Below, piece after piece: positions 33,614-41,407 of a stretch of DNA of 59,012 nucleotides. The notes beneath the pieces are model-generated. The model ran no database searches. It was not told where the DNA came from and worked only from the letters and a program-made list of their open reading frames with translations. The DNA comes from an uncultured Alistipes sp. (GTDB taxonomy: Bacteria > Bacteroidota > Bacteroidia > Bacteroidales > Rikenellaceae): assembly GCA_900769745.1 (NCBI GenBank), contig CAAGHX010000187.1, positions 1-59,012 on the forward strand. Direction: 5' to 3'. The translations under genes and the position numbers were made by a program. Position 1 is the stretch's first letter. Each line of letters opens with the position of its first letter.

Positions 33614-34311
33614 TGCGCCGAATAGCAGCACACTGGCTTCTGAATGATGGGCAGGTGATACCTTCGCCACTCATCACGCTCGATAGCGAAGGTAGAATTG
33701 TAGCCATCGAGGAGTGGGAACGCCTCGACAATCTGGCCCACACCGAGTTTTACGCTGGGGCGTTGGTGGCTGGATTGGTGAATGCACGCTGCCGAATAGG
33801 GTCGCAGCAGAGCGCTGATAACGAGCGGGTTATGCAGGCGGCCGATAGGAAGATGCAAGGAGAAGGTGTGGTGGCTGTGGGCTATGCTATGGGTGGCAAC
33901 GCCACGACAGAGTTGGCGAGCCAGAGCAAGATTATCTGTCGCACATTTAGGCCGATGGAGGATGCAAATTGTCTGCTTGTGCCACGCTCCGAGGGCGACA
34001 GTGCGGAGCTGAGCCGACGACTGGAGTTGCTCCGAAGCCAAGGTGCTGAGATTTGCATAGGCAGTGATGTGCTGGCCTCGAACGATGGACCCTCGATGTT
34101 AGCCGAGATGAAGCTACTGAGAGATGTGCCGCTGGCCGAGCTATGCAAGTGGGCCACCATAAACGGAGCCAAGGCGCTCGGCATGGATGGCGAGTTTGGT
34201 CGCATAGAGGTTGGCAGAAAGTGTGGCCTGGTGCTTTTGGAGGGCATCGCCCGCGACACCGACGGGGTGCTGAGGCTAAGTGAAACGACAAGTGCAAGGA
34301 GGCTGGCCTGA
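33613..34311 (+). CDS. Shortened, degenerate amidohydrolase-like protein
   Basis: A 232-residue protein whose two ends match the metal-dependent amidohydrolase family. The N-terminal part has the small beta-domain (SPLITLDSEGRIVAIEEWERL) leading into AGLVNARCRIGS, where the family has PGFVNAHCHLELSH. The C-terminal part has ICIGSDVLASNDGPSMLAEMKLL and ELCKWATINGAKALGMDGEFGRIEVGRKCGLVLL. Both histidines of the HxH metal site are Arg here, and roughly 150 residues of the catalytic barrel are missing against the usual 380-400. The frame is intact and overlaps the upstream stop, so it is translated, probably as a pseudoenzyme. A decaying gene is the alternative. Confidence 0.75.
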   Translation: MRRIAAHWLLNDGQVIPSPLITLDSEGRIVAIEEWERLDNLAHTEFYAGALVAGLVNARCRIGSQQSADNERVMQAADRKMQGEGVVAVGYAMGGNATTELASQSKIICRTFRPMEDANCLLVPRSEGDSAELSRRLELLRSQGAEICIGSDVLASNDGPSMLAEMKLLRDVPLAELCKWATINGAKALGMDGEFGRIEVGRKCGLVLLEGIARDTDGVLRLSETTSARRLA

Positions 34312-34319
34312 GGCAGAAC

Positions 34320-34483
34320 AATTCAAGATTCAAAATTCAAAATTCAAAATTATTTTTTTGAGTTTTGATGATGGGTTTTGGATGGTAATATAGTTTAAAA
34401 TAAATTGGATTTAGAATGTGTAAAGATTTCTCTTTGCATCAAAGATAATCCAATTTTGAATTTTGAATCTTGAATTTTGAATT
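34320..34483. repeat. Heptamer-bounded element, short form (copy 2)
   Basis: Inverted heptamer blocks (34320-34351, 34452-34483) bound a 100-base core nearly shared with 36555-36714, including ATTGGATTTAGAATGT, AAAGATTTCTCTTTGCATC and AAGATAATCC. Confidence 0.9.
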
Positions 34484-34495
34484 AAAAGATATACT

Positions 34496-35023
34496 ATGGA
34501 ACTGAAAAATATTTTGGATAAGCGTCGCAGCACTCGCAAGTTCAGCGACCGCAAGGTGGAGAAGCAGAAGCTCGAAACCATCGTAAATATGACTTTGCAG
34601 GCCCCTTCGTCACGCAACTCACGCTCTACACGTCTGTGGGTGGTGGAGCAACCTGAGTTGTTGCAGCACATTGCCGATATGCGCGACTACGGCTCGGCAT
34701 TCGTCAAGAACGCCGCAGCGGCAATCCTCGTGATGGGCGACAAGACAGCTACCGACCTTTGGATTGACAACTGCGCCATCTCGGCCACAATCCTGCAGAT
34801 GGCCATCGTTGACGAGGGATTGGCTTCGTGCTGGGTGCACGTGAACGACCGCCCTGTGCTGCGTGCCGAGCCCGAGGGTAAGAAGGCCGACGAGTTCCTG
34901 CGCGAGAAGTTGAACATTCCAGAGAACTACGGCATACTCTGCGCCATAGCTTTGGGTTACTCAGACTTTGAGCCTGCCGCATTGCCAGCCTACGAGGGCG
35001 AGGAGCGTGTGAAGTGGTTGTAA
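34496..35023 (+). CDS. Nitroreductase-family flavoprotein
   Basis: A 175-residue FMN-dependent oxidoreductase. The N-terminal RRSTRKFSDRKVEKQKLETIVNMTLQAPSSRNSRSTRLWVVE carries the FMN-phosphate Arg and the SS-N segment of the family. DNCAISATILQMAIVDEGLASCWVHVN and IPENYGILCAIALGYSD follow as expected. The substrate (quinone, nitro compound or flavin) is not predictable. It is near the minimum length for the family. It starts 12 bases after a heptamer element and is followed 33 bases later by folE. Confidence 0.93.
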   Translation: MELKNILDKRRSTRKFSDRKVEKQKLETIVNMTLQAPSSRNSRSTRLWVVEQPELLQHIADMRDYGSAFVKNAAAAILVMGDKTATDLWIDNCAISATILQMAIVDEGLASCWVHVNDRPVLRAEPEGKKADEFLREKLNIPENYGILCAIALGYSDFEPAALPAYEGEERVKWL

Positions 35024-35056
35024 AAAAGTAAAGCAATATAAAAAACTCAAATAGAA

Positions 35057-35671
35057 ATGGAGAACAAGATAGTAAACTATAGCCGCGAGGATAGCTACGA
35101 TGCGGAGCGCATCGAGAAGCTCGCCTACCACTATCGCGAGATACTCTCGCTGCTGGGCGAGGACCCCGAGCGTGAGGGCCTCATAAAGACCCCCGAGCGA
35201 GTGGCAAAGGCTATGTCGTTCGTGACGAAGGGCTACTCGATAGACCCTGTGGAGATTATCAACTCGGCCATCTTCAACGAGGAGTATCAGCAGATGGTGC
35301 TGGTGAAGGATATCGAGATTTTCTCGATGTGCGAGCACCATATGATGCCATTTGTGGGCAAGGCTCACGTGGCCTACATCCCCAATGGTCGCATCACAGG
35401 ACTCTCGAAGATTGCACGTGTGGTGGAGTGTTATGCTCGCCGCCTGCAGGTGCAGGAGCGCCTGACGGTGCAGATTCGTGACTGCATACAGAAGGCTCTG
35501 AACCCGATAGGTGTGGCTGTGGTGATTGAGGCCAGCCATATGTGTATGCAGATGCGCGGTGTGGAGAAGCTCGGCTCTGCAACCACTACATCGGCCTTCA
35601 CAGGTGTATTCTTGAAGGACACTCGCACCCGCGAGGAGTTCCTCACACTCATCAGCAACAAGTATCGTTAG
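35057..35671 (+). CDS. folE: GTP cyclohydrolase I
   Basis: A 204-residue enzyme converting GTP to 7,8-dihydroneopterin triphosphate, the entry step to tetrahydrofolate. Active-site segments: EDPEREGLIKTPERVAKAM, FSMCEHHMMPFVGKAHVAYIPNGRITGLSKIARVVECYARRLQVQERLT (zinc Cys and His within CEHH) and MCMQMRGVEK (second zinc Cys). It ends in the usual TRTREEFL. folK lies upstream in the same gene run, so two steps of pterin synthesis are near each other though not adjacent. Confidence 0.97.
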   Translation: MENKIVNYSREDSYDAERIEKLAYHYREILSLLGEDPEREGLIKTPERVAKAMSFVTKGYSIDPVEIINSAIFNEEYQQMVLVKDIEIFSMCEHHMMPFVGKAHVAYIPNGRITGLSKIARVVECYARRLQVQERLTVQIRDCIQKALNPIGVAVVIEASHMCMQMRGVEKLGSATTTSAFTGVFLKDTRTREEFLTLISNKYR

Positions 35672-35697
35672 AAAACTTATAAAAGAGAGTATAGATT

Positions 35698-36549
35698 ATG
35701 AAAAGAGTATTTTTTGTTGCGGCAATGATGGTTGCTGCACTCTCACTTTCAAGCTGCTTTGCCCCCGAGAACCAGATAAAGGTGATTTCGTATAACATTC
35801 GCCTCAGTGGCCTCGGTCACGCACGTGGTGTGGATGGCGTACACTACTGGGACAACCGCCGCCACGCATCAATCAATATGATTAACGACGAGAAGCCAAC
35901 CATCTTCGGCTTGCAGGAGGCTTGCTCGGACCAGATGGATTTCTTGGTGGAGAACCTGCCCGACTACGACCACATTGGTGTGGGTCGTGATGATGGTCAG
36001 CGCGCAGGCGAGTTTATGTCTATCTTCTATAACAAGGAGCAGGTGGAGCTGCTCGATGGCGGCACATTCTGGCTCTCGGAGACACCCGAGAAGGTGTCGC
36101 AGGGTTGGGACGCAGCGTGCCGACGCACCTGCACCTGGACTCGTATGCGTATGAAGGCTACGGGCGACGAGTTTATCTATCTGAACACCCACCTCGACCA
36201 TCGTGGCGCAAAGGCTCAGGAGGAGAGCATCAAGCTCATCATCGAGCGTGTGAAGCCTTACCTCGACGAGGAGTTGCCTATATTCCTTTCAGGCGATTTC
36301 AACGCTGTGCCCGAGAGCTCAATCTTCCCTCCACTTGCTGAGGTGATGGACAACTCACGCGACGTGGCCGAGGAGAGCGACTATCGTGGTACATTCAACG
36401 GCTGGAACACAGTGAAGACACCTACACTTATAGACCACATCTTCCTTCGCAATGCCGAGGCTTATTCGTTCAGAGTGTTGTGCGACAAGAACTACGGTGC
36501 ACCGCTGATTTCGGACCACTATCCAGTAGTATTGGAGGCAGGCTTCTAA
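35698..36549 (+). CDS. Endonuclease/exonuclease/phosphatase-family lipoprotein (copy 3)
   Basis: A 283-residue EEP-fold hydrolase on a lipoprotein leader (LSLSSC, Cys near residue 19). Motifs: ISYNIRLSG, FGLQEACSDQ, FIYLNTHLDHRGAKAQEES, LSGDFNAVPESS, TLIDHIFLR and ISDHYPVV. It is more like copy 1 (7875) than copy 2 (12187) in length and spacing. Catalytic residues are intact, so an extracytoplasmic metal-dependent phosphodiesterase or phosphatase is expected. It follows folE by 26 bases. A heptamer element lies directly after its stop. Confidence 0.88.
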   Translation: MKRVFFVAAMMVAALSLSSCFAPENQIKVISYNIRLSGLGHARGVDGVHYWDNRRHASINMINDEKPTIFGLQEACSDQMDFLVENLPDYDHIGVGRDDGQRAGEFMSIFYNKEQVELLDGGTFWLSETPEKVSQGWDAACRRTCTWTRMRMKATGDEFIYLNTHLDHRGAKAQEESIKLIIERVKPYLDEELPIFLSGDFNAVPESSIFPPLAEVMDNSRDVAEESDYRGTFNGWNTVKTPTLIDHIFLRNAEAYSFRVLCDKNYGAPLISDHYPVVLEAGF

Positions 36550-36554
36550 CATTT

Positions 36555-36714
36555 AATTCAAAATTCAGAATTCAAAATTCAAAATTATTTTTTGGGTTTG
36601 AAAGCTGGGTTTTGAATTAAGCAATATACTCTAAAAGGAATTGGATTTAGAATGTATATAAAGATTTCTCTTTGCATCTAAGATAATCCAATTTTGAATT
36701 TTGAATTTTGAATT
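36555..36714. repeat. Heptamer-bounded element, short form (copy 3)
   Basis: Inverted heptamer blocks (36555-36586, 36690-36714) around a 103-base core closely matching copy 2 at 34320. It occupies the whole gap before the mrp gene. Confidence 0.9.
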
Positions 36715-36720
36715 TCACTT

Positions 36721-37764
36721 ATGGAACAAAAAGTAAACGATATACTCGCGCAGATTGTTCATCCCGAGACCGAGCACAACATTGTTGAGGGCGGAATGGT
36801 GGAGTCGGTGACAGCTCGCGAGGATAAGATTGTGGTGGTGTTGCGATTCCAGAAGGCTCGTGACCCATTTGCAAATCGTATTAAGGCTATTGCCGAGAAG
36901 ATGCTCACCGAGGCGTTCCCTGCGGCGGCAGATAATATACTTGTGGCTATCAAGGAGGCTGCACCAAAAGCTCCACAGCCTAAGCGCGAGAGCACCACAG
37001 TGAAGGTGGGCAAGATTATCGCCATCGCCTCGGGCAAGGGCGGTGTGGGTAAGTCAACCGTTACGGCCAACTTGGCGCTCACGCTGCGTAATATGGGTTT
37101 CCGCGTGGGATTGCTCGATGCCGATATCTATGGTCCTTCGCAGCCCAAGATGTTTGGCGTGGAGGGTTATCTGCCCGAAGCAGTGCAGGAGGATGGTCAG
37201 GACTATATCATCCCAGCGCAGAGCCAGGATATTGAGCTGATGTCAATCGGTTTCTTTATCCAGCCCAACGACGCTCTGATGTGGCGTGGCGCGATGGCGA
37301 CAAGTGCGCTGAAGCAGCTTCTGCACCAGACTATGTGGGGCGGCTTGGACTTCCTTTTGATTGATATGCCTCCAGGAACGGGCGATATTCACCTCACTAT
37401 TCTCTCGGAGATTAAGCTCAACGGAGCGGTGATTGTATCGACTCCTCAGCAGGTGGCTGTGGCCGATGTGGTGCGTGGTGTGGAGATGTTCCGCCACGAG
37501 CAGGTGAATGTGCCAGTGCTGGGTGTTGTGGAGAATATGGCGTGGTTCACACCAAAGGAGTTGCCCGACAACCGCTACTACATCTTCGGCAAGGGTGGCG
37601 CGAAGAGCTATGCCGCCGAGGCAGGTGTTGACTTCTTGGGCGAGATACCGCTCATACAGTCGATTATGGAGGGTGGCGAGACAGGTACGCCATCGGTAGC
37701 TTCGGACACAGAGGTCGAGAAGTATTACCGCGCAATTGCCGAGAAGATTATCTGTAAGTTGTAA
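36721..37764 (+). CDS. mrp: Mrp/ApbC-type Fe-S cluster carrier ATPase
   Basis: A 347-residue P-loop ATPase that carries or delivers Fe-S clusters to apoproteins. Residues 1-85 form the MIP18/DUF59-like domain. The deviant Walker A is GKGGVGKST at 105-113, followed by LLDADIYGPSQPKMFG and LLIDMPPGTGDIHLT. The C-terminal CxxC cluster motif of E. coli Mrp is absent (the region reads NMAWFTPKELPDNRYYIFG), which as far as I recall is normal for Bacteroidota. It closes the long plus-strand run; a terminator follows at 37782. Confidence 0.94.
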   Translation: MEQKVNDILAQIVHPETEHNIVEGGMVESVTAREDKIVVVLRFQKARDPFANRIKAIAEKMLTEAFPAAADNILVAIKEAAPKAPQPKRESTTVKVGKIIAIASGKGGVGKSTVTANLALTLRNMGFRVGLLDADIYGPSQPKMFGVEGYLPEAVQEDGQDYIIPAQSQDIELMSIGFFIQPNDALMWRGAMATSALKQLLHQTMWGGLDFLLIDMPPGTGDIHLTILSEIKLNGAVIVSTPQQVAVADVVRGVEMFRHEQVNVPVLGVVENMAWFTPKELPDNRYYIFGKGGAKSYAAEAGVDFLGEIPLIQSIMEGGETGTPSVASDTEVEKYYRAIAEKIICKL

Positions 37765-37781
37765 GATACTATATTAAAAGA

Positions 37782-37820
37782 AAAGAGGTTGCTAACTGAT
37801 GTTAACAACCTCTTTATTTT
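37782..37820 (+). terminator. Terminator after mrp
   Basis: AAAGAGGTTG pairs with CAACCTCTTT with an inner TAAC/GTTA pairing, then a T-rich tract. Confidence 0.85.
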
Positions 37821-37850
37821 TGTTTATATAGCTCTATTAAATAGAACAAA

Positions 37851-38003
37851 GTAATCATAAAAGTGTCGCAAGACACCCCATCGTCGGCTAAAGCCTCCGG
37901 GGTATGACGTGTTAGTATAACAAAAAAGGGCCAAGCGGCCCTTATTAAATTGTATCAAAGTAATCATAAAAGGGTTGTAAAACCCAATTTTGAATTTTGA
38001 ATT
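37851..38003. repeat. One-sided heptamer element with GTGTCGCAAGACAC module
   Basis: Contains the GTGTCGCAAGACAC hairpin, the CATCGTCGG / CCTCCGGGGTATGACGTG module of the long elements, a GGGCC hairpin (37926-37943, terminator-like on the minus strand for the DUF2812 gene) and a heptamer block at 37986-38003. Confidence 0.75.
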
Positions 38004-38600
38004 CTATAAATTCACTCCTATCTCGTCGATAAGTTTATTGACTTTGCGGCGGAGTTTGGTGATAATGGGTACCCAGATAATAGCCAAAGCAATAACAGCA
38101 CTGATACCTACACCTTGAATCACGCCTCCGCAAAAATCACTTAATCCAATATTGTTTGACGCGATCATCTGTAAAAGCGAAAACAGGATAATGATGATAG
38201 CGAAGATACGCAACAGGTTGCACTCTGTGCGGATAGAGAACGAATAGACCTTATTCACCTGGCGCAGCTTGGCGTAGGTGTCGTTCTTGGTATCGAATGG
38301 ACCATCGGCAGCGCGCTTCTGGAGGTAAATCCAATCCTTAAACTCGCCCACAACGCGTATGCCGCAATCGGTGAGGAAGTTAAAGTAGCTCTCCTTAACC
38401 TCGTCGGACTCGGTGCGCTCGACCATATCGAGTTTATAGAGATACTCGCCCGGTGTGCCACGACGGAATATGTAACGGCAAAAGCCCACAGCTGTAAGGT
38501 TCCAGCCGGCACGCGACATCTCGTTCAAAAAAGCCTCCTCCTTCTCGTAGTCGGCAACTGTATAGAATCTCCATAGCTTTTTAATCTCTTTCTTCTCCAT
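38004..38600 (-). CDS. DUF2812 membrane protein
   Basis: A 198-residue protein of the DUF2812 family: KLWRFYTVADYEKEEAFLNEMSRAGWNLTAVGFCRYIFRRGTPGEYLYKLDMVE is the conserved N-terminal half, followed by two hydrophobic helices (about 130-150 and 160-180). The family usually sits beside a PadR regulator, as here (PadR gene 12 bases upstream, same strand). Function is unknown; a PadR-controlled membrane response is the usual guess. The gene ends at the edge of a heptamer tract. Confidence 0.88.
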   Translation of the reverse strand: MEKKEIKKLWRFYTVADYEKEEAFLNEMSRAGWNLTAVGFCRYIFRRGTPGEYLYKLDMVERTESDEVKESYFNFLTDCGIRVVGEFKDWIYLQKRAADGPFDTKNDTYAKLRQVNKVYSFSIRTECNLLRIFAIIIILFSLLQMIASNNIGLSDFCGGVIQGVGISAVIALAIIWVPIITKLRRKVNKLIDEIGVNL

Positions 38601-38612
38601 TGTTATAATAGT

Positions 38613-38924
38613 TTATAGGTTACTTAATCTGTTTCGTCCATTTTCGACCAGCTCGGTCAGGCGCTGAAGCTCCTGCTCCAACACGTCGCGGCCAGCACGG
38701 GTAATGATGTAACCCTTCTTGCGTCCCTCCTCGGGAAGCTGCTCGATCCAACCCTTGTCGAGAAGTGAGGCCAATGCTCCATAGAGCGTTCCGGCCGACA
38801 ATCGCACGCGGCCATTACTCAAGGTTGCCGTCTGCTGCATAATGCCGTAACCGTGCATAGGCTCCACCAGAGCAAGCAAGATGTAATAGACAGCCTCGGT
38901 GAGTGCATTATTAGTTGTGTTCAT
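38613..38924 (-). CDS. PadR-family transcriptional regulator
   Basis: A 103-residue winged-helix repressor: EAVYYILLALVEPMHGYGIMQ (helix 1-2), GRVRLSAGTLYGALASLLDKGWIEQL (recognition helix), GRKKGYIITRAGRDVLEQELQRL (wing and dimer helix). It is the short PadR-s2 type. It is first in an operon with the DUF2812 gene. Its promoter (TATCTTTG, 39009-39016) is directly followed by a perfect inverted repeat at 38994-39008, so autorepression is likely. Confidence 0.93.
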   Translation of the reverse strand: MNTTNNALTEAVYYILLALVEPMHGYGIMQQTATLSNGRVRLSAGTLYGALASLLDKGWIEQLPEEGRKKGYIITRAGRDVLEQELQRLTELVENGRNRLSNL

Positions 38925-38971
38925 CGTTTTATTGGTTTTTGGTTTTTCTGCGGCTTGTTTTGTTTTATTTG

Positions 38972-39016
38972 CCGATTATTTCGGTTATCGTTATATCGGT
39001 TGCCGATACAAAGATA
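38972..39016 (-). promoter_or_regulatory. PadR promoter with candidate operators
   Basis: TATCTTTG (39009-39016) is the minus-strand -7 element. Immediately downstream is the perfect inverted repeat TATCGGTTGCCGATA (38994-39008), covering the predicted start, and then CCGATTATTTCGG (38972-38984), sharing the CCGA/TCGG half-sites. This fits operator sites for the encoded PadR protein. Confidence 0.6.
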
Positions 39017-39349
39017 GACGATATATTTTATTTTCGCAAGAGTTTCTGGCGTAAAAATTTGAGATTTTATGATTGTTAACAATTCAATCTCTTATAGAGA
39101 TTGCGGTTGCAAAAAAAATTGCTCTGCTGGGCGGTGTTAACAACGCTGAGAATAGTTAATAAAATTTGTTAATAAGTCGGGCGATAAGTTTTTGAAAACT
39201 TTTAATAAAAAAAACGCCACGAAAATGGTCATTTTGCTAAGTCGCAGATATTGAGAAGGGGTATTGAATACCAAATTTTTTATGCATTTTTTTATAATAA
39301 TTTATAAAAAATCTTATTAACTATTTGTGATGGGTGAATGATGAAAACT

Positions 39350-39960
39350 TTTTGGTGTTGATATGTTGAAACTCTTTTTCAACAGCTGATGAAAAGTGTG
39401 TTTACAGCAGGGCTGAAAGATATGTAATAGATTGATGGATAGAGGTATTTGGGAGATTATGGGTAGTATGGTTTTGGTTGAAAAGATTGTTGATGGGTGT
39501 TGATACAAATTATTAAAAAAAGTTATAAACACTATCAACAGCCTTATATATTCCTTATTATTTATTTTATTTAAATATAAAGTAAAAAATATTATAAATT
39601 TACTGTTGACAACTCGCAAACCAAATCGAAAAACCTGCAAGTCAACACAACCCCGAAGAGGAGCAAACAGTGAGAGGAAAAACAAAGAGAATCAAAAAAC
39701 AACTCATAGCTATACACCCATAGATATTATAACGCTGTGGATAACCTTCCGCGGCGGCGGCCAAGGCGAGAGAAGTGGCGAGAGTTGAGCAGGGAGATGT
39801 TGATAGAATGATGACTGTAAAAACAATTTCTGGCGGGTCGAGAAAGTCACGCAGCAGGGCTACAGGGCGAGTGGCAAGAGTTATTATGGTTATCAACAGG
39901 GTATATATAACTATATCTATTATTATTTATAATATATAATGAATATAAAACCGAAAGAAC
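39350..39960. other. Candidate chromosomal replication origin (oriC)
   Basis: Within a 1.4-kb gene-free region lie one perfect DnaA box on the minus strand (TGTGGATAA, 39736-39744) and several one- or two-mismatch boxes of the TATCAACA type: 39356, 39488, 39498, 39532, 39604, 39798 and 39890. Two very AT-rich segments (39541-39600 and 39900-39950) adjoin boxes and could be unwinding elements. The rest of the gap (38925-39350, 39960-40364) holds the PadR promoter, a doubled AGAGTAACAAAAA motif at 39990-40015 and the promoter of the next gene. Evidence is motif clustering only; no dnaA gene is present. Confidence 0.5.
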
Positions 39961-40268
39961 TATAAGCTACCTCGCAAGGCAAAGCCGAAGAGTAACAAAA
40001 AGAAGAGTAACAAAAACGGGTAACGATAGTGTAATACCAGATAGTAACACCAAAAGTAGTACAAAGAGCAGTGTTTATCCCATAAATGAGTGGAGATGAT
40101 GCATAGCGAGGGCTTCAAATGGGCCGAAAAGGTCGGGCTGGCGGCTGAGCATAACTAATTCTAAAAATGTAAAATATTCTAAAAAGTCCAGCCGATAACA
40201 CAATCAGACCTAATGTCAACTTTAGCCCGTATTTATACTCTGAAATGTGATATTTTTTGCATCTTAAA

Positions 40269-40301
40269 TTTGCAAAACTGATATTCGATGTATTATCTTT
40301 G
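40269..40301 (+). promoter_or_regulatory. Promoter of the plug-domain secreted protein
   Basis: TTTG (40269-40272), 21-base spacer, TATCTTTG (40294-40301). Predicted start near 40308, leader about 57 bases. Confidence 0.7.
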
Positions 40302-40364
40302 TCGAGTGATTACTCAGCAACTGCCCGATGAGTGTCGCTTAATTGTAAAACGAAGATTAAAATT

Positions 40365-41135
40365 ATGCGTAAAATTTTGAAATCTTGTGTGGTCGCTTTG
40401 GTGGCTATCCTCGCATCAGTGGGTGTGAGCTACGCACAGCCAGCGATGCGTATGTATCCAGCAGGTCAGATGGGCCAGGGCGGCGGACATCAACAGTGGC
40501 AGATGCGTATGAACCAGCGTGTGACAGCTGATAACGGTGTGGAGTACACAGGCGTGGTGCTCGCTGCCGAGAACGATGCTCCTTTGGCGGGTGTGCAGGT
40601 GATGGCTTTTGCTCCAAAGGTGGGTTATGTTTACACCGCTAAGACCGATAAGAATGGTAAGTTCAAGATGTTGATGTACCCTGGTACTCAGTATGTTGTG
40701 GAGTTTACATCGGTTGGTTATAAGAAGTTTGCCGCGGTGTGCGACGCCGAGCACGAGCCTATCGAGGGTCAGCCTGTGAAGTTGGAGACTACTGTGGAGG
40801 GTGTTGCTCAGATGAAGGGTAAGCAGCCATTGGTTGTAACAGACTTCCGCAGCGTACAGATTACAATGACTAAGCACGATGCCAACAACGAGCGTCCGTT
40901 GGTTGACCTGCTTAACGAGCTCCCTGGTTTGGAGATTTCACCCGAGGCATTCTTTGTATTGGTTAATCCTCGCACTGAGATTCGCATCAACAACCAGTTG
41001 TTGAAGGTGCGCCCTCAGGCTCTTTATAGCTATCTTTCAAATATCGAGGCAAAGGCTTTGCGTATGATTCGCGTCACTTGGGCCAATGCCGAGAACGAGG
41101 AGGCAGCTCAGGTATATATGACTGTCGATGAGTAA
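40365..41135 (+). CDS. Secreted CarboxypepD_reg plus plug-like protein without barrel
   Basis: A 256-residue exported protein (signal peptide to about residue 25, ASVGVSYAQ). After a Met/Gln/Gly-rich stretch comes a carboxypeptidase-regulatory-like beta domain (YTGVVLAAENDAPLAGVQVMAF ... YPGTQYVVEFTSVGYKKF). The last 85 residues resemble a TonB-receptor plug (ERPLVDLLNELPGLEISPEAFFVLVN, then IRINNQLLKV). The order is that of a TonB-dependent receptor N-terminus, but the barrel is absent and the gene ends in a clean stop with a strong terminator at 41200. The ATG at 40365 is preferred to the upstream GTG because it gives the signal peptide. Function is unknown. Confidence 0.75.
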   Translation: MRKILKSCVVALVAILASVGVSYAQPAMRMYPAGQMGQGGGHQQWQMRMNQRVTADNGVEYTGVVLAAENDAPLAGVQVMAFAPKVGYVYTAKTDKNGKFKMLMYPGTQYVVEFTSVGYKKFAAVCDAEHEPIEGQPVKLETTVEGVAQMKGKQPLVVTDFRSVQITMTKHDANNERPLVDLLNELPGLEISPEAFFVLVNPRTEIRINNQLLKVRPQALYSYLSNIEAKALRMIRVTWANAENEEAAQVYMTVDE

Positions 41136-41199
41136 AGGACGTGTGAGAGAATACCCCTTCCCTTTTAATCTCTCTCACCACCTTTTTTATGATCTGGTT

Positions 41200-41233
41200 G
41201 GTTACACCCGCAAGGGTGTAACCTTTTTTTTTT
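41200..41233 (+). terminator. Terminator with GCAA tetraloop
   Basis: GGTTACACCC pairs with GGGTGTAACC (10 bp, GCAA loop) followed by ten T. Confidence 0.95.
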
Positions 41234-41338
41234 GCAACAAAATTTAGTCGTACCCTAAATATTTATTAATAAAATATTTTACTAATAAATACTATTTTCG
41301 CCTATTTTGAATATAAAATTTATATTTATTGCAAAATA

Positions 41339-41370
41339 TTTGCAGTTTTGAATATTTGTTTATAACTTGC
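41339..41370 (+). promoter_or_regulatory. Promoter of the C10 peptidase gene
   Basis: TTTG (41339-41342), 20-base spacer, TAACTTGC (41363-41370), one mismatch from TAnnTTTG. It lies about 38 bases before the ATG. Confidence 0.55.
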
Positions 41371-41407
41371 AATTGACGAAATATTCATCAACTTAAAAAG
41401 TGCGCTC

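Noticed and set aside
34830..34850. A GCACGTGAAC string as a second parS site
   Set aside because: It lies in the nitroreductase coding region and matches only the centre of the palindrome.
36555..36714. Heptamer-bounded elements considered as insertion sequences
   Set aside because: No transposase or any frame inside; only a non-autonomous element is possible, and target duplications could not be confirmed by eye.
39317..39685. A 122-residue minus-strand frame in the origin candidate
   Set aside because: Phe/Ile/Asn/Ser-rich translation of AT-rich sequence, no start signals or family match; better explained as non-coding.
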